Positions 41,882 to 51,633 of a stretch of 64,000 bases of DNA are shown piece by piece. Made by a program: the position numbers and the translations under genes. Source of the stretch: an uncultured Bacteroidia bacterium (GTDB lineage Bacteria; Bacteroidota; Bacteroidia; Bacteroidales; F082); the NCBI GenBank assembly GCA_902770835.1, contig CACXUM010000007.1, positions 1 through 64,000 on the forward strand. The letters are read 5' to 3'. Numbering within the stretch: position 1 is the first letter of the stretch; each line of letters starts with the position of its first letter. The notes beneath the pieces are model-generated. The model saw only the letters and a list, made by a program, of their open reading frames with translations. It had not been told where the DNA came from and made no database searches.

Positions 41882-42253
41882 TCACTCTGTCTTTTCCTTC
41901 GTCAGTCGCTGTACCACCGAGTCCATTATCTTTTCCAGCACATCAGGACGCTCGGAGTAATACTTGATGTTTTGCTTGAAAATGCTGTCCGTAATCCCAT
42001 AATGCTCAAAGAGTTGGTCGTAATACAACCTTGATAGTTTGACAGGGTCGATGGGCTTGCTTGGGATGGAATCTTTGTGTTCGCGCTCCTGCGTTTTTTG
42101 GTAGTTGATGTCTGCCTCGATGATTTGCACATCGGCCATCAGGTCAATCATTTCCTGTTCGGTGAGCAAACGGTCAGGCACAAATATTTTGCTCTTGTTT
42201 CCGCAAGCCGAAAACAAGAGCAAAACAAAAACTATGAAAACGAAACGCTTCAT
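41882..42253 (-). CDS. DUF4296 lipoprotein
   Basis: 123 residues. Lipobox LLLFSACGNKSK with the lipid-modified Cys at about 17. Then VPDRLLTEQEMIDLMADVQIIEADINYQ and YYDQLFEHYGITDSIFKQNIKYYSERPDVLEKIMDSVVQRL, the DUF4296 pattern known only from Bacteroidota. Function unknown. It starts 6 bp after the recQ stop, so it is probably cotranscribed with recQ. Confidence 0.85.
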   Translation of the reverse strand: MKRFVFIVFVLLLFSACGNKSKIFVPDRLLTEQEMIDLMADVQIIEADINYQKTQEREHKDSIPSKPIDPVKLSRLYYDQLFEHYGITDSIFKQNIKYYSERPDVLEKIMDSVVQRLTKEKTE

Positions 42254-42259
42254 TCTGAA

Positions 42260-44467
<2,208 letters not shown>

Positions 44468-44570
44468 AGTTTCCTCCTTTTGGTATATTCCAATTTTTTG
44501 TGTTATTTTGCAATCTCTTTCGAGAAATCGCGTTTTCACAAGGGCGGTTTTTCTCCCCTTGTCGCATTGA

Positions 44571-44578
44571 CAAAGTTA
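44571..44578 (-). promoter_or_regulatory. Possible -7 box of recQ
   Basis: TAACTTTG on the minus strand, about 100 bp before the recQ ATG and 40 bp before the divergent kdsD ATG. Confidence 0.4.
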
Positions 44579-44619
44579 TAGTTTTTAAATCATTTGGAGC
44601 AAGAAAAAAGCGGAAAAAA

Positions 44620-45585
44620 ATGAAAAAAAATGACACGATTATTGAATTGGCTACTCAAATAATTGAAAATGAGGCTAATGCAATCATGGGATTGAAAAGC
44701 CAAGTTGATGGTGATTTGGTGAAAATAGTCGATTTGGTGTTGGAAAGCAAGGGTAATTTGGTGTTTTCGGGCATTGGAAAGAGTGCCATCATCGCCCAAA
44801 AAATAGTCGCGACGATGAATTCGACGGGCACTAATGCGGTTTTCATGCACGCCGCCGACGCCATCCACGGCGATTTGGGCATCGTCCGCGAAGGCGATAT
44901 CGTGTTCATTTTGTCAAAAAGTGGCGAAACGCCCGAAATCAAGGTGCTGGTGCCTTTGATTAAACTGAGGGGCAACACAATCGTGGCAATGGTCGGCAAT
45001 CGGCAGTCGTATTTGGCTTCGCAAGCGGATTTTGTGCTCGATGTGACGGTGAACGACGAGGCCATCCCTAACAGCCTTGCCCCGACCAGCAGCACCACGG
45101 CGCAACTCGTCATGGGCGATGTGCTTGCATTAATATTAATGAGGTGTCGCGGTTTCTCCACCGATGATTTTGCGAAGTTCCATCCCGGCGGTGCTTTGGG
45201 CAAGCAACTGTATCTTCGGGTCAAAGACCTGTATGTCAGGAATGAACGTCCTGAAGTTGGACCCGACGACAACCTGACTCGCGTTATCATCGAAATGACC
45301 CACAAACGCTTGGGTGCGACCGTTGTAGGACAGGATGGAAAGATTTTGGGCATCATCACCGATGGCGACCTTCGCCGAATGTTGATGAACACGCCCGACA
45401 TTGAGCATGTGAAGGCTTCGCAAATCATGACCTCCAACCCTAAAACCATTGACGAGGAGGCTCTTGTAGTGGATGCCCTGCACAAGATGCGACACAACAG
45501 CATCACGCAATTGCCTGTGGTGAAGGATGGCAAATATTTGGGAATCATACATTTGCACGACATTTTAAAGGAAGGGATATTTTAG
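44620..45585 (+). CDS. kdsD: D-arabinose 5-phosphate isomerase (KpsF/GutQ family)
   Basis: 321 residues from ATG 44620. SIS domain (about 20-180) with [40 protein letters not shown] and [10 protein letters not shown], then two CBS domains (about 205-320). Converts ribulose 5-phosphate to arabinose 5-phosphate, the first step to Kdo for lipid A core. waaA at 60831 uses the end product. It precedes lptB by 34 bp on the same strand. Confidence 0.93.
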   Translation: MKKNDTIIELATQIIENEANAIMGLKSQVDGDLVKIVDLVLESKGNLVFSGIGKSAIIAQKIVATMNSTGTNAVFMHAADAIHGDLGIVREGDIVFILSKSGETPEIKVLVPLIKLRGNTIVAMVGNRQSYLASQADFVLDVTVNDEAIPNSLAPTSSTTAQLVMGDVLALILMRCRGFSTDDFAKFHPGGALGKQLYLRVKDLYVRNERPEVGPDDNLTRVIIEMTHKRLGATVVGQDGKILGIITDGDLRRMLMNTPDIEHVKASQIMTSNPKTIDEEALVVDALHKMRHNSITQLPVVKDGKYLGIIHLHDILKEGIF

Positions 45586-45615
45586 ATTTCAAAATTTCAA
45601 GATTTCAAAATTTGA
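45584..45615 (+). repeat. Tandem 16-mer x2 between kdsD and lptB
   Basis: AGATTTCAAAATTTCA then AGATTTCAAAATTTGA, starting in the kdsD stop codon TAG (45583-45585). Confidence 0.85.
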
Positions 45616-45619
45616 TTCA

Positions 45620-46357
45620 ATGATACTGAGGACAGAACATTTGGTGAAGAAATACGGCCAGCGCACCGTGGTCAATGATGTTGACATTGAGGTGGAGCAA
45701 GGGCAGATTGTGGGTTTGCTCGGTCCCAACGGCGCGGGCAAAACGACCACTTTTTATATGGTGGTGGGCCTTATCAAACCCTATTCGGGCAAGGTTTTCC
45801 TTGAAAATGAGGACATTTCCAACCTGCCGATGTATAAGCGAGCCCAAAAAGGTATCGGCTATTTGGCGCAGGAAGCCTCGGTGTTTCGGCAGATGAGCGT
45901 GGAAGACAATATCTATTCCGTCATGCAGTTCAAGCCGGGAATGAAGGAGTCGGAGCGACGCGATAAGTTGGAAGGACTTTTGGACGAGTTTGGTTTGCAG
46001 CATGTTAGGAAAAGCAAGGGCATACAACTTTCCGGCGGAGAGCGTCGGCGCACCGAGATTGCTCGTGCCTTGGCCGTCGACCCGAAATTTGTGCTTCTTG
46101 ACGAACCTTTCGCTGGCGTCGACCCGATTGCTGTCGAGGACATCCAGCGCATCATCTTCAAGTTGAAAAGGAAAAACATCGGTGTGCTCATCACCGACCA
46201 CAATGTTCACGAAACCCTCTCCATCACCGACCGTGCCTATCTTCTCTTCGATGGCAAGGTGCTCATTTCAGACGAGCCGGAGCGACTTGCCGAAAACGAA
46301 CACGTCCGCGAAGTCTATTTGGGACATAATTTTGTGTTTCATAAGAAAGAATTGTAG
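45620..46357 (+). CDS. lptB: LPS export ABC transporter ATPase
   Basis: 245 residues. Walker [18 protein letters not shown] (about 36-52), [21 protein letters not shown], signature [15 protein letters not shown], Walker [21 protein letters not shown], and [10 protein letters not shown] are the LptB blocks. Drives LPS extraction with LptF/G; a permease gene of that family is at 21606. Near kdsD, as in many Gram-negatives. Confidence 0.95.
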   Translation: MILRTEHLVKKYGQRTVVNDVDIEVEQGQIVGLLGPNGAGKTTTFYMVVGLIKPYSGKVFLENEDISNLPMYKRAQKGIGYLAQEASVFRQMSVEDNIYSVMQFKPGMKESERRDKLEGLLDEFGLQHVRKSKGIQLSGGERRRTEIARALAVDPKFVLLDEPFAGVDPIAVEDIQRIIFKLKRKNIGVLITDHNVHETLSITDRAYLLFDGKVLISDEPERLAENEHVREVYLGHNFVFHKKEL

Positions 46358-46362
46358 GAAAC

Positions 46363-46683
46363 CTAATTCCTTTTTGAAAGAATCTTCCCTAATTTCCTGT
46401 CGTCCATTCGGTTATTCCATAATAAAACGATGAAGATTTCTGTTTCTTGAACTGAGTAGAAAACTCTCGTGTGCCATGAATGAAGCACCCGTAAAGGTTT
46501 GCCGTTGAATTTATACTTCTTTTCGTAAGTGCCTAATTCTGGAAATTCAGCCAATAAATCAATTCGGGAAATGATGTTGTCGTAAACTTGCAAAGCCACA
46601 TTTTGCCCTTGGTTTTGAAGAACATAATCAACTATGGCAGCCAATTCGTCTTCTGCTTCCTTGAGCCATTGAATCTCTTTCAT
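46363..46683 (-). CDS. RelE/ParE-type toxin
   Basis: 106 residues of RelE/ParE fold: MKEIQWLKEAEDELAAIVDYVLQNQGQNVALQVYDNI, then LLAEFPELGTYEKKYKFNGKPLRVLHSWHTRVFYSV and IFIVLLWNNRMDDRKL. Whether it cuts mRNA or targets gyrase cannot be told. Its ATG overlaps the antitoxin stop (ATGA). Confidence 0.85.
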   Translation of the reverse strand: MKEIQWLKEAEDELAAIVDYVLQNQGQNVALQVYDNIISRIDLLAEFPELGTYEKKYKFNGKPLRVLHSWHTRVFYSVQETEIFIVLLWNNRMDDRKLGKILSKRN

Positions 46684-46937
46684 TCCAACATCGCTTTGAT
46701 TCGGGCTTTGACTTCATCGTGCGAAATAAACTCGGCACTGCCATCTTCAATACTTTGCATACGCTCGTTAAGAAGCATTTCCACTTCTTCTTCACTGTAG
46801 CAACAAGGTGGCGTTGTGACATCCCTTTTTTGTGGCAACACCAACTCCATGGCGAAACGCCTTACTTTGCGAGTAAGTTCCTCTGGTGAAAAACTGCCGC
46901 AAGTCGGCAGGTTGATATTGATGGACACTCCTTGCAT
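46680..46937 (-). CDS. Antitoxin of the RelE/ParE-type pair
   Basis: 85 residues from ATG 46937, which fits the -7 box at 46959. N-terminal SININLPTCGSFSPEELTRKVRRFAMELV resembles a DNA-binding beta-helix start; the acidic C-terminus (SEEEVEMLLNERMQSIEDGSAEFISHDEVKARIKAMLE) is the usual toxin-wrapping part. Antitoxin before toxin with ATGA overlap is standard and implies autoregulation. Confidence 0.8.
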   Translation of the reverse strand: MQGVSININLPTCGSFSPEELTRKVRRFAMELVLPQKRDVTTPPCCYSEEEVEMLLNERMQSIEDGSAEFISHDEVKARIKAMLE

Positions 46938-46958
46938 TATGGTTTCCTTTCTTGGCTG

Positions 46959-46966
46959 CAAAAATA
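46959..46966 (-). promoter_or_regulatory. -7 box of the toxin-antitoxin operon
   Basis: TATTTTTG on the minus strand, 21 bp before the antitoxin ATG. Confidence 0.55.
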
Positions 46967-46996
46967 GCAATAATTTCTAAATGAAAGGATGTATTT

Positions 46997-47707
46997 TTAC
47001 TCCATCCTTTCTGCGAAGCAAATCGACATCAAAACATAAACCACCATCACAAAAGGCAAAGCCAAAAACCTGAAAATCACGAAACTGACGAGGGCGATTA
47101 TCAGGAAAATCCATCTAACTTCGTTGCCTTTCCATTTCGCTGACTTCATCTTGAACGAGAAAAACCGAAAATTGCTGACCATCATAAAAGAAAAGATGAT
47201 TGTGATGCCGAGGCAGACCCAATAGCCCAAGGCACCATCGGTGAGATGGCCTATTTGGCTGAGAGCCAAAGGCAAAGACGCGATGAAAATGGCCATTCCG
47301 GGGGCGGGAATACCTCGAAAAGAGGTCTTTTGCGTGTCGTCGATGTTGAATTTGGCCAAACGGATGGCTGAAAAAACAGGCAAAAGGAAGGCTATACAAG
47401 GCGATAAGTCTAGTCCAAATAGCATGATTTCAGGGTGTTGGGCATGGCTCATCAGCCAATACATGATGAACCCGGGTGCCACGCCAAACGAGACCACATC
47501 TGATAAAGAGTCCAAGTCGGCACCGATGGGGGAGTGGGCATGGAGCATTCGCGCGGCGAAACCGTCGAGAAAGTCGAAAAGTCCGGCCACGAAAATCATG
47601 ATGGCCGCTTTGACGGGCATTCCTGAAGCGACGAACAGGATGGAAAGGCAGCCCGAAACCAAGTTGCCGCAGGTGATGGTGTTGGGGATATGTTGCTTGA
47701 GGCTCAT
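46997..47707 (-). CDS. pssA: CDP-diacylglycerol-serine O-phosphatidyltransferase
   Basis: 236 residues from ATG 47707. The CDP-alcohol phosphotransferase signature is complete: DFLDGFAARMLHAHSPIGADLDSLSD (DG-x2-AR-x8-G-x3-D-x3-D, about 44-70). About six membrane helices. The N-terminal IPNTITCGNLVSGCLSI marks the PssA subgroup. Makes phosphatidylserine, the precursor of phosphatidylethanolamine. Divergent from murF-alr. Confidence 0.92.
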   Translation of the reverse strand: MSLKQHIPNTITCGNLVSGCLSILFVASGMPVKAAIMIFVAGLFDFLDGFAARMLHAHSPIGADLDSLSDVVSFGVAPGFIMYWLMSHAQHPEIMLFGLDLSPCIAFLLPVFSAIRLAKFNIDDTQKTSFRGIPAPGMAIFIASLPLALSQIGHLTDGALGYWVCLGITIIFSFMMVSNFRFFSFKMKSAKWKGNEVRWIFLIIALVSFVIFRFLALPFVMVVYVLMSICFAERME

Positions 47708-47728
47708 TTCGTCTGTTTTTATGCCCTG

Positions 47729-47736
47729 CAAAGGTA
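47729..47736 (-). promoter_or_regulatory. -7 box of pssA
   Basis: TACCTTTG on the minus strand, 21 bp before ATG 47707. Confidence 0.6.
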
Positions 47737-47756
47737 ATGTTTTTTCGGAAAAGCAG

Positions 47757-47764
47757 TATCTTTG
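47757..47764 (+). promoter_or_regulatory. -7 box of murF-alr
   Basis: TATCTTTG, 20 bp before ATG 47785; back to back with the pssA box. Confidence 0.6.
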
Positions 47765-47784
47765 CGGGAAAATTGAAAACATTT

Positions 47785-50271
47785 ATGCAGCACCAGTTTT
47801 ACACTTTGCCCGAGGTCGCGAAGATGGTCGGCGGGCAGTTGGTCGGAGCAAATGAAAATTTGAGAATCAGTGATTTGCTTATTGATAGCCGCCATTTGGT
47901 GGACGCGCGTCAGGCCTTGTTTTTTGCCTTGACGAGTACACGCAACGACGGCCATAAATATATCAAAGAACTATACGACAAGGGTCTGCGCGCCTTTGTC
48001 GTGAAAAGGCTTCCGCAAGAGGATTTCCCCGAAGCGGTGTTTATCGTGGTGCCCGACACCTTGAAAGCCTTGCAAACATTGGCGGCGCGCCACCGTCAGC
48101 AGTTCGACATCCCCGTCATCGGCATTACGGGCAGCAACGGCAAAACCATCGTCAAGGAATGGCTTTACCAAATGCTCAGCTCCGACCACAACATCGTCCG
48201 CAGCCCCAAAAGTTACAACTCGCAGGTGGGCGTGCCGCTTTCGGTGTGGCAGATGAACGAAACCTACGACATGGGCATTTTCGAGGCGGGCATTTCAGAA
48301 CCCGATGAGATGATGGCCTTGCAAGACATCATCCGCCCTACCATTGGCGTGTTCACCAACATTGGGCAGGCACACGATGAAAACTTCATCAGCCGTGCCC
48401 AAAAAGTGGGGGAGAAGATGAACCTTTTCACCAAGGCAGAATCATTGGTGTATTGTATGGATTATTCTGAAATACAACAAGTTGTCATGCGTTCAGGCAT
48501 GGCCTCAAAAGTGAAATTGTTCACTTGGAGTCGCAAATTCGAGGAAGCCGACCTATTAATTAATGAGGTGTCGGTGGGGGAGAAGCATAGCCAAGTGCAG
48601 TGCCGCTATCAAGGTGCATCTTTGTCGTTTATGATTCCGTTTATCGATATGGCCTCCATCGAAAACGCCATCCAATGTATCTGCATCGGTTTGCTGTTGA
48701 AGATGAGGCCCGAAACGATTGCCGAAAGGCTTATGTCGCTGAGTTCCATCGCTATGCGTCTGGAAATCAAGGCGGGGATGAACAACTGCACCATCATCAA
48801 CGACTACTACAATTCCGATGTCAACTCGCTTTCCATCGCCTTGGATGTGATGAAACAACAGCACCAACATAAGCGTAAAGTGGTGATTATGTCGGACATC
48901 CTCCAAAGTGGTCGCAATGAGATGGATTTGTACGCCGAAATAGGTCAACTGCTTAAAAACAAAGGGGTTGACATGCTGATTGGCATTGGCGAGGGCATTT
49001 CGCGACAGGCCAATAAGTTCGAGATGGAGCGGTATTTCTACCCCAATGTGGGTGATTTTTTGGCGCATTTCCCCTTCTCGAAGTTCAACAACCAGACCAT
49101 TCTGTTGAAAGGTGCTCGTGCCTTTGAGTTCGAGCAAATCGGGATGGAATTGCAGGAAAAGGCGCATGAAACGGTGTTGGAAATCAACTTTAATCATCTC
49201 GTCAGCAACCTCAATTATTTCCGCTCTAAAATCAGGCCCGAAACCAAACTCATGGTGATGGTGAAGGCTTTCGGCTATGGCAGTGGCAACCTCGAAGTTT
49301 CCAATGTGCTTCAGTTTCATAATGTTGATTATCTGACTGTTGCCTTTGCCGATGAGGGCGTTGAACTACGCCGTGCGGGCATCAATTTGCCCATTATGGT
49401 GATGAGTCCGGAGGTGAACAGTTACGACAACATCATCAAGTACCACCTTGAGCCTGAGGTGTTCAGTTTCCGCAATTTAGAGTTTATTGAAAAGGCGATG
49501 CAGAATCTGGCTTTGCCCGAGGCGCATCCGCTGAATGTGCATATCAAGTTGGACACAGGGATGCACCGTTTGGGCTTCGCAAAGGACGAGTTGCCCGAAT
49601 TGATTAGCCGCATCAAGGCCAATCCGATGCTGCATGTGAAAAGCGTGTTTTCGCATTTGGCCACCGCCGACAATCCCGCCGAGGACGACTTCACTTTGGG
49701 CCAAATCCGCAATTTTGAGGAGGGCAGCCAAATGATTGTAGAGGCGTTTCCTTACAAGGTGTTGCGCCACATCCTGAACACGGCGGGCATTACGCGATTC
49801 CCTCAGTATCAGTTTGATATGGTGCGCTTGGGCATTGGTTTATACGGCGTTCCGACCACCGAGGCCGACAAGGGACTTTTGCAGCCTGTGGTGTCGCTCA
49901 AGACTACCATCAACCAAATCAAGCGGGTTCCGGCTGGCGATAGCATCGGTTACAACCGCCACGGTCGCGCAGAAACGGACATGCGCATTGGCATCGTGCC
50001 CATTGGCTATGCCGATGGCCTATCGCGCTTGCTCAGCAACGGCAATGGCAAGTTTTATGTGAATGGCCAGCAAGTGCCCGTTGTGGGTGACGTTTGCATG
50101 GACATGTGTATGCTCGACCTGACTCATGTCGTGGCCTCTGAAGGCGACACGGTAGTCATTTTCGACGCTGAGCATGACATCAACGACATTGCTCGCGCTT
50201 GCCAAACGATACCCTACGAAATAATGACACGCGTCTCACAAAGGGTGAAACGCGTGTATTATCAGGAATGA
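47785..50271 (+). CDS. Bifunctional MurF / alanine racemase
   Basis: 828 residues from ATG 47785. Residues 1 to about 450 are MurF: DLLIDSRHLVDARQALFFAL, ATP loop GITGSNGKT (113-121), NIGQAHDENF and NDYYNSDVNSLSIAL. From about 460 the alanine racemase begins, with PLP lysine in LMVMVKAFGYGSG, DTGMHRLGF, and the second-domain catalytic Tyr in SIGYNRHGRAETDMRIGIVPIGYADGLSR. The fusion couples D-Ala supply to the ligase that adds D-Ala-D-Ala to the peptidoglycan precursor. The fusion is normal for Bacteroidota. Confidence 0.94.
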   Translation: MQHQFYTLPEVAKMVGGQLVGANENLRISDLLIDSRHLVDARQALFFALTSTRNDGHKYIKELYDKGLRAFVVKRLPQEDFPEAVFIVVPDTLKALQTLAARHRQQFDIPVIGITGSNGKTIVKEWLYQMLSSDHNIVRSPKSYNSQVGVPLSVWQMNETYDMGIFEAGISEPDEMMALQDIIRPTIGVFTNIGQAHDENFISRAQKVGEKMNLFTKAESLVYCMDYSEIQQVVMRSGMASKVKLFTWSRKFEEADLLINEVSVGEKHSQVQCRYQGASLSFMIPFIDMASIENAIQCICIGLLLKMRPETIAERLMSLSSIAMRLEIKAGMNNCTIINDYYNSDVNSLSIALDVMKQQHQHKRKVVIMSDILQSGRNEMDLYAEIGQLLKNKGVDMLIGIGEGISRQANKFEMERYFYPNVGDFLAHFPFSKFNNQTILLKGARAFEFEQIGMELQEKAHETVLEINFNHLVSNLNYFRSKIRPETKLMVMVKAFGYGSGNLEVSNVLQFHNVDYLTVAFADEGVELRRAGINLPIMVMSPEVNSYDNIIKYHLEPEVFSFRNLEFIEKAMQNLALPEAHPLNVHIKLDTGMHRLGFAKDELPELISRIKANPMLHVKSVFSHLATADNPAEDDFTLGQIRNFEEGSQMIVEAFPYKVLRHILNTAGITRFPQYQFDMVRLGIGLYGVPTTEADKGLLQPVVSLKTTINQIKRVPAGDSIGYNRHGRAETDMRIGIVPIGYADGLSRLLSNGNGKFYVNGQQVPVVGDVCMDMCMLDLTHVVASEGDTVVIFDAEHDINDIARACQTIPYEIMTRVSQRVKRVYYQE

Positions 50272-50281
50272 TGATTGTGGA

Positions 50282-51499
50282 TTACCACTTCAAAATCTTC
50301 TTGAAGTCGTAGTCCTCTGGATTCGGCAGATATTCCTTCGCGGCTTCGTAGTCGGAAGGCATGATGTATTGCAAACCGTCGTTGAAAATCAACTCGGCTT
50401 TCGGGCCGCTGAGATTCACCAAGCGCGGCTTGATCTTGCCGTTTTCGTCCTCCACATCCTTCAGGTACAAAGGAACGATTTCGCCCTTCGGGTTGGCCGT
50501 GACCATCGCGCCACTCACGCCTTGGTCGAAGAGTTTCTTCACGCCGTAGCCGAGCAACGAGCAGTAGGTCAAATCGTAACCATTAGGCTCAACACAACGG
50601 ATACCATAGCCGATTTCCACGGGACGGCTCTTCACATTGAGACCCAAAGCCTTCAATCTTTGTTGCAACAAGAGATTGAAAATGTGTGCTTTACTGACAT
50701 TGCCCAACTCAGGATGGCCGTGCTCGTCGTAGGTGAAGGCCACGCCCGACTTCTCGATTTCCTCGTCGCTCATGAAGTGGAACACGCCTTCGCTGATGAT
50801 GACCACACCATAGTTGACACCCAGCAACTTGCGCTTCACAATCGAACTAATCACCAACTTGATGATGGCATCAAATGTGACTTCCGCTTTGTTGAACATT
50901 TCAGGGATGACCACCATCGGGCAGTGGCAGGCCGAAGTCATGCCGAAAGCCAAATGGCCGGCCTCGCGACCCATTGCGGAGATGACGAACCAGTTGCCGC
51001 TGGTGCGGGCATCTTCGTAGATGGTCTGCACCAAATGCACAGCGGCATCCTTGGCCGAATAGTAGCCGAAGGTCGGGCTGCCATCGGGCAAAGGCAGGTC
51101 GTTGTCGATGGTCTTGGGAACGTGGATGTTCTGAATCGGGACACCGCTATTGGCCAAGAATTTCGAGATGCGGTTGGCCGTCGAAGCGGTATCGTCACCG
51201 CCAATGGTAACCAACAGTTTGATGTTGTTTTTCACGAAAAATTCGGTATTAAACTCCTCATTCTTGGGTTTGTAGCGGCTCATCTTCAAAGCCGAACCGC
51301 CACGTTTGAGGATGGCGTCGGCATAGAGGAAGTCCATTTCCACCACATCGGGATTGGGCTTGAAGAGGTTTTTATAGCCTTCGTTGAGGCCGAGCACGCG
51401 ATAACCGCTCTTAAGGAAGGTCTTGGCCACGGTGCTGATGACCGTGTTGATGCCGGGGGCAGGACCGCCGCCAGCGAGAATTACAATGGATTCTTTCAT
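50282..51499 (-). CDS. Phosphofructokinase, pyrophosphate type by active-site residues
   Basis: 405 residues. N-terminal VILAGGGPAPGINTVIST; G100-G-D-D-T104, where ATP enzymes have GGDGS; and P128-K-T-I-D-N-D, where ATP enzymes have PGTIDND. MGREAGHLAFG near 175 is the sugar-phosphate site. Both D103 and K129 are the changes that characterise PPi-dependent PFK, so fructose 6-phosphate plus PPi is the inferred reaction (reversible). Monocistronic, with a large repeat hairpin between it and the upstream GH92 gene. Confidence 0.85.
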   Translation of the reverse strand: MKESIVILAGGGPAPGINTVISTVAKTFLKSGYRVLGLNEGYKNLFKPNPDVVEMDFLYADAILKRGGSALKMSRYKPKNEEFNTEFFVKNNIKLLVTIGGDDTASTANRISKFLANSGVPIQNIHVPKTIDNDLPLPDGSPTFGYYSAKDAAVHLVQTIYEDARTSGNWFVISAMGREAGHLAFGMTSACHCPMVVIPEMFNKAEVTFDAIIKLVISSIVKRKLLGVNYGVVIISEGVFHFMSDEEIEKSGVAFTYDEHGHPELGNVSKAHIFNLLLQQRLKALGLNVKSRPVEIGYGIRCVEPNGYDLTYCSLLGYGVKKLFDQGVSGAMVTANPKGEIVPLYLKDVEDENGKIKPRLVNLSGPKAELIFNDGLQYIMPSDYEAAKEYLPNPEDYDFKKILKW

Positions 51500-51533
51500 A
51501 TTTTCAGATTTAAAGATTTATTGTTGTCTATTT

Positions 51534-51629
51534 CGTCGCTTCGCGTCTTTGCGAGGAGGAACGACGAAGCAATCCAGGGATTAAGTTTATTGTATAGACT
51601 GCTTCGTGCCTCGCAGTGACGCAAAGCGT
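51534..51629. repeat. Inverted pair of dispersed repeat A
   Basis: Left copy 51534-51578 (TTGCGAGGAGGAACGACGAAGC...), right copy about 51597-51629 in the opposite orientation. Together they can form a long imperfect hairpin filling most of the spacer between the GH92 and PFK genes. Confidence 0.85.
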
Positions 51630-51633
51630 GTCC

